From contig NZ_LYOY01000001.1 of NCBI RefSeq assembly GCF_001653515.1, forward strand, positions 434,001-498,000: a stretch of 64,000 nt of DNA, given 5' to 3'. This stretch comes from Streptomyces sp. ERV7. Lineage in GTDB: Bacteria; Actinomycetota; Actinomycetes; Streptomycetales; Streptomycetaceae. The number at the start of each line of letters is the position of its first letter. The first letter of the stretch is position 1. Below, piece after piece: positions 1-8,780 of the stretch. The notes beneath the pieces were generated by a model that saw only the letters and a list, made by a program, of their open reading frames with translations, was not told the DNA's origin and searched no databases. A program made the translations under genes and the position numbers.

Positions 1-1502
1 TGGATGTGGCGCTGCACGAAGTCGTAGGAGCGCTGCCCGAACTGCGGGCCGAAGGACACCGAGGCCTTGACGGCCGACGGGAAGTGCACCCCCGCCCAGA
101 CCCTGGTCTGTCCGCAGGTCGAGGCGAAGTCCGTCCAGGAGTCGTAGGTCAGGGTGAGGTCCTTCGCCGGGGTGATGCCCGGCTCGATCAGCGACGACCC
201 CGCCTTGCGCGCGATCGCGATGTGCACCTTGTCGCTCCCGAGGAAGAGCCGCGCCGCCTGCGCGTAGGCGTAGCAGGCCGCAGTGGACCCCGACGGGTAC
301 TCCGGGTGGTTGGTGACGGGCAGGTAGCTGCGCCACTCGTTGCCGGTGATGTCGTGGACCGTGCCCTTGCCCGGGCCGCCCCAGGCGGTCACCGGGGTGT
401 CGCCGTACAGATACCGGATCGCGCTGAACGGCCGTACGGAGTCGTAGTTCGCCTTCTGCTGCCACACCGCGATGGTGGTGTCGAAGATGGCGATCTCGAT
501 GGTCGCGATGAAGTGCACGAACCCCTCGACATCGAGGTGGGCGTCCTGGATCACGGCGTTGCCGGGGGCTTCCGCGAGGGCCATGAACTTGTCGCCGAAG
601 AACTCGGCGGCCATCTTCCGGTAGTCGTTGAGCCCCGCGGACGCCGCGAGGACCTCGTCGGCCTGCTGCTTGTAGGCGCGCTGGTTGTGGTGGTTGCTGT
701 TGACCGGCGGGGGCACGTGGAACCGCGTCGGGTCCTTGTAGGTGTACGGCGTGGTGAGCCGCATCTGCGGGGTCACGAACTTCTGGATCTCGAAGGTGCC
801 GTCGTCGTGCGGGACGACGGCGGGCTGCCAGCGGGAGGGATCGCGCAGCTCGTACGCGGTGTTGACGGGCTCGTACCCGGTGTAGTCCGCGTACGGAGCC
901 TGTTGGCGTCCGCCCTCGTCGCCCAGGCGGTTCATGCCGTCGTGCCACCGCGCCTCCAGGACGCGCCGGGCCGCCAGGTTGCCGATGCCGGCCGCGGTGC
1001 GGTTGTTCTCCTGGTGGTCGTCCGGGTCGAGGCCGACCGAGACCATCATCTCCCGCCAGGCCTTGGCGGCCTGCGGGATACGGGCGTTGAAGATGCGGTA
1101 GGAGGTGTAGAGAATGGCGGTGTTCTTGTTGCGGTTGGTGCGCTCGGCCGCCGGGCGGCGCCCGAGGTGGGAGGAGATACCGACGGCCGTGGGGTGGTAC
1201 GGCGCGATGGAGTCGAACCAGGAGGTCTCCAGGAGCATGCCGTAGTCCACGATCAGGGTGAGATCGGAACCGTCCTTGGAGATCACCGTCCGCTCCTGCT
1301 CCTGGAGCGCCGGATAGACCACTTCGAGCGCGGCGTTGCCGTGGTCGAAGTCGAACGAGCGCGCCGCGGGGCGGGCCGCCGGCTGGGCCGGAGCGGGACC
1401 GGCCGACGCGAGGTTGACGAACGAGCCGAGTAACAGGGTCACGGCGCAGGCGGCCGTCCATCGCCGGAAACGAGAACTCGGCAGCCGCCTCTGGTCCCTC
1501 AT
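1..1502 (-). CDS. Vanadium-haloperoxidase/PAP2-like secreted protein, C-terminus cut by window edge
   Basis: About 500 residues are visible and the 3' end lies outside the window. The chosen ATG at 1502 follows a GGGAG ribosome site and opens a signal peptide with a basic n-region and a TAACAVTLLLGS-type core. The rest is exported. The PAP2/vanadium-haloperoxidase fold is suggested by a K...RPFSAIRY segment near residue 357, a HPEYPSGST segment near residue 403 and a TRVWAGVHFPSA segment near residue 473, which carry the Lys/Arg, Ser-Gly and Arg/His anion ligands of the family. The usual PSGH acid-base His reads Ser here, so classical haloperoxidase or phosphatase chemistry is uncertain. The family call is by motif only. 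The gene diverges from the metallophosphoesterase operon. Confidence 0.75.
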   Translation of the reverse strand, partial: MRDQRRLPSSRFRRWTAACAVTLLLGSFVNLASAGPAPAQPAARPAARSFDFDHGNAALEVVYPALQEQERTVISKDGSDLTLIVDYGMLLETSWFDSIAPYHPTAVGISSHLGRRPAAERTNRNKNTAILYTSYRIFNARIPQAAKAWREMMVSVGLDPDDHQENNRTAAGIGNLAARRVLEARWHDGMNRLGDEGGRQQAPYADYTGYEPVNTAYELRDPSRWQPAVVPHDDGTFEIQKFVTPQMRLTTPYTYKDPTRFHVPPPVNSNHHNQRAYKQQADEVLAASAGLNDYRKMAAEFFGDKFMALAEAPGNAVIQDAHLDVEGFVHFIATIEIAIFDTTIAVWQQKANYDSVRPFSAIRYLYGDTPVTAWGGPGKGTVHDITGNEWRSYLPVTNHPEYPSGSTAACYAYAQAARLFLGSDKVHIAIARKAGSSLIEPGITPAKDLTLTYDSWTDFASTCGQTRVWAGVHFPSAVKASVSFGPQFGQRSYDFVQRHI

Positions 1503-2323
1503 GGGTCAGTCTCCCTTCGATGGGAATTGGCCAACGAGGCACGGTAGAACCGGGCCAACAGTCGCCGTACCGCGCTATCCGGTCGTGTTGGGGACGGCGC
1601 CCCCGCGCCGCCGGACGAAGCCCCGGACAAACGGAGCGGAGCCGCCGAGGAACGCCCGGACCGTCCCCGCCGCCGTCTCGGTCCGCCCCCGCTGACCGGC
1701 CGGTACGCGACGTTGGGGCGCGTGTGGAGGCGGGCGGCGGATGTGGAGGCGGGGGCGGTGCTGCGGCCGTCGGCGGCCGCACCCGGCCGTTCGCCGGACC
1801 GCCCGGTGACGGCGCCGCCGCGGAAGGGGCGGCCGTCGCACCCGTCGATGGCCAGCCAATAACCACCGCACCAGCGGGATTCGGCCGCATCCGCCACGAA
1901 TGGCTTGTCCCGGCGGTCGCGGGGCGCGATCCGGTCCTGTAAGGCCAACGGACGGGTCGTCAGCAGCGCGACCCGCCGCTCTCGCGCCTCCGCCGGTCGG
2001 GGCGGACAATGGAGACGTCTTGGGAGAACGTCCTGCACGAGGCCGCGACCGTGCCGCTGGGCGAGCTGATCCTCCGTCTGCACCACTGACCTGAGCGAGC
2101 CGCCTTCCCACACCCCTCCACCGCACCACTGGTAGGAAACCTTACAATCCGCTACGCTCCCCGGCGGCGGCTTGGCGCGGTGCCCCCTCCCCGTGGGCAT
2201 GACGCGCTCAGCGAGAGCTCTGACCCGGCTGCCGTGGCGCTGCCCCCTGCCCTGGCGCGCAGGGGGGCGGGGCCGCGCAACGGTGTCCAGCTCTCGCCGT
2301 CACCCAGCCCATGGAGTCCAGGT
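1503..2323. other. 820-bp divergent intergenic region without a convincing gene
   Basis: This stretch separates two divergent genes for exported proteins and presumably holds both promoters. Long open frames on both strands look like low-complexity Arg/Pro/Gly shadows typical of very high GC. The only coding-like piece is a 26-codon ATG frame at 2009-2089 (+) with normal Streptomyces codon choice (begins METSWENVL, ends LRLHH). It could be a small ORF or the tail of a lost gene. Nothing else is recognised. Confidence 0.4.
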
Positions 2324-3673
2324 ATGCGCCTGAACACCTCACCCCAACTCCCCTTCCTGCGCGGCAGAAACCACGTCCCCCTCCTCGCCCTCGCCGCCGT
2401 GCTCGCCCTTCTCGGCGGGCTGCTGCTGGCCTGGCCCGGACGGGCCGGGGCGGCCGCCGACCCCCTCATCTCGCGCGGGAAACCCGCCACCGCATCCTCG
2501 GCCGAAACCTCCTCACTCGGCGCCAAGAACGCCTTCGACGGCGACACCGCCACCCGCTGGGCCAGCGCCGAGGGCAAGGATCCGCAATGGATCCGCGTCG
2601 ACCTCGGCGCGAACGCCACCATCAGCCGGGTCAGGCTCAGTTGGGAGGCGGCCTACGCCAAGGCCTACCGCGTCGAGGTGTCGCAGGACGGCGCCTCCTG
2701 GACCCCGCTCGCCGAGGAGAAGGCGGGCAACGGCGGCACCGACGACTGGACCGGCCTGGCCGGCAAGGGCAGATACCTGCGCGTCTACGGCACCGCGCGC
2801 GGCACTTCGTACGGCTACTCGCTCTACGAGGCCGAGGTGTACGGCACCGTGGACGGCGGCCCGCCGCCCGGCGGCGCCTTCACGGTGGTCGCGGCCGGTG
2901 ACATCGCCGCCCAGTGCACGGCCTCCGACAGCGGCTGCGCGCACCCCAAGACCGCCGCGCTGGCCCGGCAGATCGACCCGAAGTTCTATCTGACGATGGG
3001 CGACAACCAGTACGACGACGCCCGGATAGCCGACTACCGCGCCTACTACGACAAGACCTGGGGCGCCTTCAAGGCCAAGACGCACCCCGTCCCGGGCAAC
3101 CACGAGACATACGACCCGGCCGGGGCGTTCGCCGGCTACAAGGCGTACTTCGGCAGCATCGCCTACCCGCAGGGCAAGAGCTACTACAGCTTCGACGAGG
3201 GCAACTGGCACTTCATCGCCCTCGACTCCAACTCCTTCGACCAGTCCGCCCAGATCGACTGGCTCAAGGCCGACCTCGCCGCCAACGGCAGGAAGTGCGT
3301 CGCCGCCTACTGGCACCACCCGCTGTACTCCTCCGGCGGCCACGGCAACGACCCCGTCTCCCGGCCGGTGTGGAAGATCCTGTACGGCGCCAAGGCCGAC
3401 CTCGTCCTCAACGGCCACGACCACCATTACGAGCGGTTCGCCCCGCAGGACCCCGACGGCAAGGCGACCGCCGACGGGATCGTGGAGGTCGTCGGCGGTA
3501 TGGGCGGCGCCGAGCCGTACCCCATCGAGCAGGTCCAGCCCAACAGCCAGAAGCGGATCAGCGGCCAGTACGGCGTGCTGAAGCTGGAGTTCACCGACTC
3601 CGGCTACGGATGGACCTACGTCGGCACCGACGGGCAGGTCAAGGACGCCAGCCCGAAGTACGGCTGCCACTGA
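2324..3673 (+). CDS. Secreted metallophosphoesterase with N-terminal F5/8 type C (discoidin) domain
   Basis: This 449-residue protein starts at ATG 2324, seven bases after GGAG. A signal peptide/TM segment (about residues 20-45) precedes a discoidin-like carbohydrate-binding domain (about 48-170), recognisable by ATASS, FDGD, RWAS and WIRVDLG. A calcineurin-like phosphoesterase domain follows, with GDI near 192, GDNQYDD near 225, GNHE near 257, HHPLYSSG near 333 and NGHDHHYERF near 364. These supply the two-metal site of the purple acid phosphatase/PhoD-like superfamily. It probably hydrolyses phosphoesters outside the cell while anchored to glycans, but the substrate is unknown. Its TGA overlaps the ATG of the next gene by one base, implying translational coupling. 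Confidence 0.9.
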   Translation: MRLNTSPQLPFLRGRNHVPLLALAAVLALLGGLLLAWPGRAGAAADPLISRGKPATASSAETSSLGAKNAFDGDTATRWASAEGKDPQWIRVDLGANATISRVRLSWEAAYAKAYRVEVSQDGASWTPLAEEKAGNGGTDDWTGLAGKGRYLRVYGTARGTSYGYSLYEAEVYGTVDGGPPPGGAFTVVAAGDIAAQCTASDSGCAHPKTAALARQIDPKFYLTMGDNQYDDARIADYRAYYDKTWGAFKAKTHPVPGNHETYDPAGAFAGYKAYFGSIAYPQGKSYYSFDEGNWHFIALDSNSFDQSAQIDWLKADLAANGRKCVAAYWHHPLYSSGGHGNDPVSRPVWKILYGAKADLVLNGHDHHYERFAPQDPDGKATADGIVEVVGGMGGAEPYPIEQVQPNSQKRISGQYGVLKLEFTDSGYGWTYVGTDGQVKDASPKYGCH

Positions 3674-4908
3674 TGTATCTGGCCACCACCGGCCGTACGG
3701 ACGCGCCGCCCCGGACCTCCGGGGCCGGGCGGCGCGTCCCCGCCGCCGTCCTCGCGCTCGGCGCGGTCAGCCTCGTCACCGATGTCTCCTCCGAGATGGT
3801 CACGGCCGTGCTCCCGCTGTACCTCGTCCTGGGCCTCGGCCTCTCACCGCTCCAGTTCGGCTTCCTGGACGGCATGTTCAACGGCGCCACCGCGCTGGTG
3901 CGGCTGCTCGGCGGGCGGCTCGCCGACCGCGGCGGCCGGCACAAGCGGGTCGCGGGGGCCGGCTATCTGCTCTCCGCGCTCTCCCGGCTCGGGCTGCTCC
4001 TCGCCGGGGGCGCCACCGCCGGCATCGCCGCGGCGCTCGCCGCCGACCGGCTCGGCAAGGGCATCCGCACCGCGCCGCGCGACGCCCTCATCTCGCTCAG
4101 CGGCCCGCCGGAGACGCTCGGCCGCTCCTTCGGCGTACACCGCGCCATGGACACCACGGGGGCGCTCCTCGGGCCGCTCGCCGCCTTCGCCGTGCTCCAG
4201 GCGACCACCGACGCCTACGACGCGGTGTTCGTCGTCAGCTTCTGCATCGGGCTGCTGGGTGTGCTCCTGCTGGTGGTGTACGTTCCGCCGACGTCCAGGA
4301 CGCTGCCGATCTCGGCAACGCCCCGTCCACACAAGGCACTTCGCGACCCCGTATTTCGTCGCGTCCTGTACGCGACCGTCCTGCTGGGCGCCGCCACGAT
4401 CGGCGATTCCTTCCTCTACCTGCTGCTCCAGCGCGGCCTCGACCTGCCGACCGCCCTGTTCCCGCTGCTGCCGCTCGGCCCGGCCGCGGGCTATCTGCTG
4501 CTCGCCGTTCCGGTGGGCCGGATCGCCGACCGGACCGGGCGGCGGCTGCCGTTCCTGCTCGGGCACGCGGCCCTGCTCGGCGCGTACGCCCTGCTGCTCG
4601 CCCCGCTCGCCTGGCCGACCGCGGTCGCCGTACTGGTGCTCCTCGGCGTCTTCTACGCCGCCACGGACGGGGTGCTGATGGCGCTCGCCGGACCCCTGCT
4701 GCCCGCGCGCGGACGGGCGGGCGGGCTCGCCGTGCTCCAGACCGGTCAGGCGCTGGCCCGCCTCCTCGGCGCGGCAGGGTTCGGGGCGGCCTGGACCGTG
4801 TGGGGGCAGCGGCCCGCCCTGTGGCTGGCGGGGCTCGCCCTGGCCGCCGCGCTGGTGGCCGCCTGGCGCGTCCTGCCCGCCCCCGCACCCGCCCTGGAGG
4901 CGCCGTGA
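3673..4908 (+). CDS. MFS transporter
   Basis: This 411-residue membrane protein has about 12 hydrophobic segments. It carries the MFS loop-2 signature GGRLADRGGRHKR near residues 78-90 and a related VGRIADRTGRRLP in the second half. The ATG at 3673 overlaps the stop of the phosphoesterase gene, and its own stop overlaps the GTG of the next gene by four bases, so the three genes form one coupled operon. Substrate cannot be read from sequence. Pairing with an extracellular phosphoesterase makes uptake or export of a dephosphorylated product possible, but that is inference. Confidence 0.88.
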   Translation: MYLATTGRTDAPPRTSGAGRRVPAAVLALGAVSLVTDVSSEMVTAVLPLYLVLGLGLSPLQFGFLDGMFNGATALVRLLGGRLADRGGRHKRVAGAGYLLSALSRLGLLLAGGATAGIAAALAADRLGKGIRTAPRDALISLSGPPETLGRSFGVHRAMDTTGALLGPLAAFAVLQATTDAYDAVFVVSFCIGLLGVLLLVVYVPPTSRTLPISATPRPHKALRDPVFRRVLYATVLLGAATIGDSFLYLLLQRGLDLPTALFPLLPLGPAAGYLLLAVPVGRIADRTGRRLPFLLGHAALLGAYALLLAPLAWPTAVAVLVLLGVFYAATDGVLMALAGPLLPARGRAGGLAVLQTGQALARLLGAAGFGAAWTVWGQRPALWLAGLALAAALVAAWRVLPAPAPALEAP

Positions 4909-5894
4909 AGCCCGCGAACCGACATCTGCGGCTCGCCCTCGTCGTCATCGCCGTGCTCCTCCTCGCGGGCGGCTCCCTCGGCTACGTCCTGCACGCCCGC
5001 CAACGCGACCGCCCGCCCCAACAGGCCGAAGCCGACGGCTCGTTCGGCCTCGCCGAACCCGGCCTGTACTTCCGGGACTCGGCGACCGGACGGGTCGCGC
5101 GCCTGCCGGGCCGAGAGGCGCCCCGGGTCACCGGAGGACCGTCCTGCGAGCGGTTCTACGCGGCGGGCGAGCGCGCCCTGTGCCTGCGGAAGCTGCCGGG
5201 GATCCCCGCCCGCACCCAGGCGCTCGTACTGGACCGGCGGCTGCGCGAAGTGCGCCGCGTGACCGTCCCCGGTATCCCCAACCGGGCCCGCGTCTCCGCC
5301 TCGGGGCAGCTGCTGTCCTGGACCGCGTTCGCCGTCGGCGACTCGTACGCCGCTTCCGGTTTCTCCACCCGGACCTCGGTCCTGGACCTGCGCACCGGCT
5401 ATCTGATCAAGTCGATCGAGGACATCCCGCTGACGATCGACGGCTCCCGCTACCACGCCCCGGACGTCAACTACTGGGGTGTCACCTTCGCCCGCGACGA
5501 CAACCGCTTCTACGCCACCGTCTCCAGCCGGGGCCGCACCCACCTCGTCGAGGGCGACCTGCGCGGATGGTCGGCGAAGGCGTTGCGCGAGAACGTCGAA
5601 TGCCCGTCGCTGTCGCCGGACAACACCCGGATCGCCTTCAAGAAGAAGGTCTCCGGTGATCCCCGTGCGCCCTGGCGGCTGTACGTCCTGGATCTGGCCG
5701 GGATGCGCGAGCACCCGCTGGCCGAGCGGCGCGGTGTCGACGACCAGGCCGCCTGGCTGGACGATTCGACCCTCGGCTACGCGCTGCCGGGGCGCGGCGG
5801 GCGCGCGAGCGACATCTGGTCGGTCCCGGCGGACGGCACGGGACAGCCCCGCCTGGTGGCACCGGGCGGCTCCTCGCCGGTGGCCGTGCGGTGA
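4905..5894 (+). CDS. TolB-like beta-propeller protein with N-terminal membrane anchor
   Basis: This 329-residue protein starts at a GTG that overlaps the previous stop (GTGA). Residues 8-30 form one hydrophobic anchor (LALVVIAVLLLAGGSLGYVL) and the rest is predicted to lie outside the membrane. Repeated blades contain TolB/PD40-type pieces such as CPSLSPDNTRIAFKKK, WRLYVLDL and DIWSVPADG, resembling six-bladed propellers that bind partners rather than catalyse. It is the last gene of the phosphoesterase-MFS operon, where it may act as an extracellular accessory protein. Exact role unknown. Confidence 0.8.
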   Translation: MKPANRHLRLALVVIAVLLLAGGSLGYVLHARQRDRPPQQAEADGSFGLAEPGLYFRDSATGRVARLPGREAPRVTGGPSCERFYAAGERALCLRKLPGIPARTQALVLDRRLREVRRVTVPGIPNRARVSASGQLLSWTAFAVGDSYAASGFSTRTSVLDLRTGYLIKSIEDIPLTIDGSRYHAPDVNYWGVTFARDDNRFYATVSSRGRTHLVEGDLRGWSAKALRENVECPSLSPDNTRIAFKKKVSGDPRAPWRLYVLDLAGMREHPLAERRGVDDQAAWLDDSTLGYALPGRGGRASDIWSVPADGTGQPRLVAPGGSSPVAVR

Positions 5895-5909
5895 CCCCCC
5901 TCGGCCGGG

Positions 5910-6269
5910 CTAGGTATCGCGCGCCGCGTCGGACTCCCTGGCGCGGCCGGTCACCAGCGCGCGCAGGAGTCCGGGGAAGACCTCGTCGAACTCCTCGCCG
6001 CGCAGGGCGTTCATACGGGAGGTGCCGACGTAGTACTGGCGGATGAGTCCGGCCTCGCGCAGCACGTGGAAGTGGTGGGTGGCCGTGGACTTGCTGACCG
6101 GCAGCTCGATCGTGCCGCAGCTGAGGTCCTCGCGGGCGGCGTAGAGCTCGGCGACGATATGGCGGCGCACGGGGTCGACCAGGGCTTCGAGCACCTGCTG
6201 GGTGCTGATCGCCCGGACGTCCGGGTGGGGCGGGACGCGCCCCCGTTCGCTCTGCCGCGCTGCTGCCAT
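5910..6269 (-). CDS. ArsR-family transcriptional regulator
   Basis: This 119-residue winged-helix protein starts at ATG 6269, preceded by GGAGG ten bases upstream. An in-frame ATG eight codons earlier has no ribosome site. The HTH core is VLEALVDPVRRHIVAEL followed by a recognition region with VSKSTATHHFHVLREAGLI and the wing RQYYVGTSRMNALR. There is one Cys (in LSCGTI) in the usual metal-site helix region but no CxC pair, so a metal ligand is not obvious. It is divergent from the quinone oxidoreductase at 6433 and probably represses it and itself through the repeats between them. The second ArsR protein at 61801 is clearly similar (SCSYFDLPVTKSTTTHHF). Confidence 0.92.
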   Translation of the reverse strand: MAAARQSERGRVPPHPDVRAISTQQVLEALVDPVRRHIVAELYAAREDLSCGTIELPVSKSTATHHFHVLREAGLIRQYYVGTSRMNALRGEEFDEVFPGLLRALVTGRARESDAARDT

Positions 6270-6304
6270 CGACGTCGTACCTCCGGGCCACATCGTACGA
6301 CAGG

Positions 6305-6365
6305 CATCGAAGTACGGCCACCATCAAAGTATGACGGTCATCGAAGTTTGACAGTGATCGTACTT
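6305..6365. promoter_or_regulatory. Array of 17-bp-phased half-sites between ArsR and oxidoreductase genes
   Basis: CATCGAAGTA (6305), CATCAAAGTA (6322), CATCGAAGTT (6339) and a weaker GATCGTACTT (6356) start exactly 17 bp apart. The third copy runs into TTGACA (6348-6353), a candidate -35 for the rightward gene. A further CATCGTACGA lies at 6291. Position between a self-facing ArsR gene and its neighbour makes this the likely operator. Binding is inferred. Confidence 0.7.
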
Positions 6366-6432
6366 CCTGTTTGGCTGAGGCACGGCGACGCGCTCACCGC
6401 ATCGCCGTCAACTCGCGGAAAGGGGAGGCGTG

Positions 6433-7431
6433 ATGGCCAGGACGGTGCGGTTCCACGAGCTCGGAGGACCCGAGGTGCTGCGTGTGGAGGACGTGGAGGT
6501 CGGCGCACCCGGGCCGGGTGAACTGCTGATCAGGGTGGACGCGTTCGGCATCAACCGCGCCGAGGCGCTGTTCCGCAGTGGCGACTACATCGAGCAGGTC
6601 AAGGAGTTCCCCGCCCGGCTGGGCGCCGAGGCCGCCGGAGTGGTCGAGGCGGTCGGCGCCGGTGTCACGGGGTTCGAGCCCGGCCGGGCGGTGAGTGTGG
6701 TGCCCGCGTTCTCGATGAACGCGTACGGCGTCTACGCCGAGCGCGCGATCGTCCCGGCGGCGGCCGTGGTGCACCGGCCGGAGTCGCTGGACGCGGTCGG
6801 CGGTGCGGCGGTGTGGATGCCGTATCTGACGGCGTACGGGGCGCTGGTGGAGGTCGGCGGGATGAAGGCCGGGGACACCGTCGTGCTCACGGCCGCGTCC
6901 AGCAGTGTGGGCCTGGCCGCGATCCAGGTCGCCCACCGCGTCGGGGCGGTGCCCATCGCGACCACCCGGACCGGCGCGAAGAGGGACGCGCTGCTCAAGG
7001 CCGGGGCGGCCGAGGTGATCGCCACCGGCGAGGAGGACGTCGTGGAGCGCGTGCTCGGGCTCACGGACGGCCGGGGCGCGGAGTTCGTCTTCGACGCCGT
7101 GGCCGGACCCGGTGTACTGGACCTCGCCCGGGTCGTCGCCCCCGGCGGCACGCTCTTCGAGTACGGGGCGCTGAGCGGCGAGCCGACCCCGTACCCGGGG
7201 TTCGCACTCGGTATGCCCGCGCTGAACATGCGCACCTACACCGCCCTGGAGACCACCACCGACCCGGAGCGGTTGCGCCGGGCCGAGGCCTTCGTGACCT
7301 CCGGCCTGCGGACCGGCGCCTTCGTGCCCACCGTGGACCGCGTCTTCGCCCTGGACGAGATCGTCGAGGCGCACCGCCATATGGAGGCGGGCGGCCAGGT
7401 CGGCAAGATCGTCGTCGCGGTCGACCACTGA
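6433..7431 (+). CDS. NAD(P)H:quinone oxidoreductase / zinc-independent MDR alcohol dehydrogenase
   Basis: This 332-residue MDR-superfamily enzyme starts at ATG 6433, with AGGGGAGG just upstream. The GroES-like domain (about 1-125) lacks the catalytic-zinc Cys/His set and has no four-Cys structural zinc lobe, as in quinone oxidoreductases. The Rossmann part contains VVLTAASSSVGLAAIQVAHRVGA near residues 150-175, an NADPH-preferring AXXXXXG-type motif. It probably reduces quinones or activated enones in the cytoplasm. The divergent ArsR gene and the operator array suggest induction by an electrophile or quinone signal. Confidence 0.88.
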   Translation: MARTVRFHELGGPEVLRVEDVEVGAPGPGELLIRVDAFGINRAEALFRSGDYIEQVKEFPARLGAEAAGVVEAVGAGVTGFEPGRAVSVVPAFSMNAYGVYAERAIVPAAAVVHRPESLDAVGGAAVWMPYLTAYGALVEVGGMKAGDTVVLTAASSSVGLAAIQVAHRVGAVPIATTRTGAKRDALLKAGAAEVIATGEEDVVERVLGLTDGRGAEFVFDAVAGPGVLDLARVVAPGGTLFEYGALSGEPTPYPGFALGMPALNMRTYTALETTTDPERLRRAEAFVTSGLRTGAFVPTVDRVFALDEIVEAHRHMEAGGQVGKIVVAVDH

Positions 7432-7458
7432 CGGGCTCACTGCGCATACACTTCTGCG

Positions 7459-7824
7459 GTGAACGAGAACCTTCCCGCCTGCCCCGAGTGCTCCGGCGCG
7501 TACACCTACGAGATGGGTGCGCTGCTGGTCTGCCCGGAGTGCGGGCACGAGTGGTCACCCGCCGCGGCCGGGGACAGTGTGTCCGAGGCCGGGTCCGGCG
7601 GTGACGGTGTGGTCAGGGACGCCGTCGGCAATGTGCTCGCCGACGGCGACACCGTGACCGTGGTCAAGACGCTGAAGGTCAAGGGCAGCCCGAGCGGTAT
7701 CAAGGCCGGTACGAAGGTGCGCAACATCCGCCTCGTCGACGGTGTCGACGGCCACGACATCGACTGCAAGGTCGAGGGCTTCGGCCCCATGCAGCTCAAG
7801 TCCAGCGTGGTCAAGAAGGCCTGA
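7459..7824 (+). CDS. PhnA/YjdM family zinc-ribbon protein
   Basis: This 121-residue protein starts at GTG 7459. The N-terminus has two zinc-knuckle pairs, CPECSG and CPECGHEW, with the conserved YTYEMG...LLVCPECG layout. The C-terminal PhnA domain contains VLADGDTV, VKTLKVKG, IKAGTKVRNIRL, HDIDCK and MQLKS..VKK. The family was named from the E. coli phosphonate locus but is not itself a phosphonatase in most genomes, and its true role is poorly known. It lies 27 bp behind the oxidoreductase and may share its transcript. Confidence 0.9.
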   Translation: MNENLPACPECSGAYTYEMGALLVCPECGHEWSPAAAGDSVSEAGSGGDGVVRDAVGNVLADGDTVTVVKTLKVKGSPSGIKAGTKVRNIRLVDGVDGHDIDCKVEGFGPMQLKSSVVKKA

Positions 7825-7862
7825 GCCGGCAGTCGGGTTTCCCGGGTGGTGCCCGTGCGTGC

Positions 7863-8651
7863 TCAGCCGTGGGCGACCGTGAGCTTGTAGAAGCCGACCC
7901 GGGCGCCCTTGGTGGTGCTGTCGGAGGACGACTGGTTGTACGAACCGGCCTTGAAGTACTGCTTGTAGCCGTTGAACGACGACGGTATGGCGTAGTGCGT
8001 CGTCGTGCCGTTGACCGTCAGGTCGATCGTGTGGCCGCCCGAGACACCGAGCGTGTAGCTCCACGTCCTGCCGACCGCCACATGGCCCACCGTGTGGAGG
8101 GTCTGGCCGCCCGAGGGGGAGTTCTCCGTGCCGAGGACGATCTCGCCGCTCGCCCGGTAGTACAGCTCCAGCAGCGGTTTGGTGGACGGGCCGCCGGTGC
8201 CGAGGTGGATCTGCCCCACGCAGACGTTCGACGTCACGGACACCACGCGCAGGGTCGCGTCGAGCCGGTGGGTGCCGCTCAGCGGCCAGTTCGCGGTGCT
8301 GCCGTCGCGGTTCATCTCGCGCAGCTCGGAGCGGGCGTAGTGGGAGTTGGGCGTGGTGACGCCCTTCTCCGGCGCCCAGAACGTCATCGCGCCGTCGCGC
8401 TTGTCCGTGGAGAAGTACGCGTCCTGGAAGCCGTTGGCCCCTCTGAGCCGGGACGACGGGATCGTCGTGGGCGAGCCGGGGGAGCCCACCGGTTCCTGGA
8501 GCTGCCACACGGAGAGGTCGAAGTTGCCGCCCGGCGCGACCGACGGGTCGGCGAGGACTCCCGCCGTGGCCGGTGCGGTGGGGGTGAGGAGGGCCAGGCT
8601 GCCTGCGGCGGCTGCGGTGGTCACGTATATGAGCAGCTTGCGGATGTGCAT
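7863..8651 (-). CDS. Secreted polysaccharide lyase family 7 (alginate lyase)
   Basis: This 262-residue protein uses ATG 8651, with AGGA upstream. A longer frame upstream lacks a signal-like start. The signal peptide has a KLLIYVTTAAAAGSLALL core ending near ATAG. The PL7 signatures are all present in order: RSELREM near residue 110, VGQIHLG near 145 and YFKAGSYNQS near 235. These provide the Arg, Gln/His and Tyr of the beta-elimination site. The QIH form is usually associated with preference for polyguluronate. It should act outside the cell on alginate. No neighbouring alginate-use genes are visible. Confidence 0.93.
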   Translation of the reverse strand: MHIRKLLIYVTTAAAAGSLALLTPTAPATAGVLADPSVAPGGNFDLSVWQLQEPVGSPGSPTTIPSSRLRGANGFQDAYFSTDKRDGAMTFWAPEKGVTTPNSHYARSELREMNRDGSTANWPLSGTHRLDATLRVVSVTSNVCVGQIHLGTGGPSTKPLLELYYRASGEIVLGTENSPSGGQTLHTVGHVAVGRTWSYTLGVSGGHTIDLTVNGTTTHYAIPSSFNGYKQYFKAGSYNQSSSDSTTKGARVGFYKLTVAHG

Positions 8652-8780
8652 GGGGGGCGTCCTGTCGCGTGGGGGGATGTTCGGGCCAGTGCGCGCACTC
8701 GTACCTTCTGTGATCTTCTGCAATTCATGTCCATGAACGATGTGTGGTCACATGAACTCGGAGAACCGTAGGGCTCTGGC

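Noticed and set aside
6..1433. A 475-codon plus-strand frame at the left edge
   Set aside because: It is the antisense shadow of the secreted haloperoxidase-like gene, which has a signal peptide, ribosome site and recognisable motifs.
6305..6365. CRISPR-like repeat array
   Set aside because: Units are only about 10 bp with 7-bp gaps and sit in a promoter; no cas genes are present.
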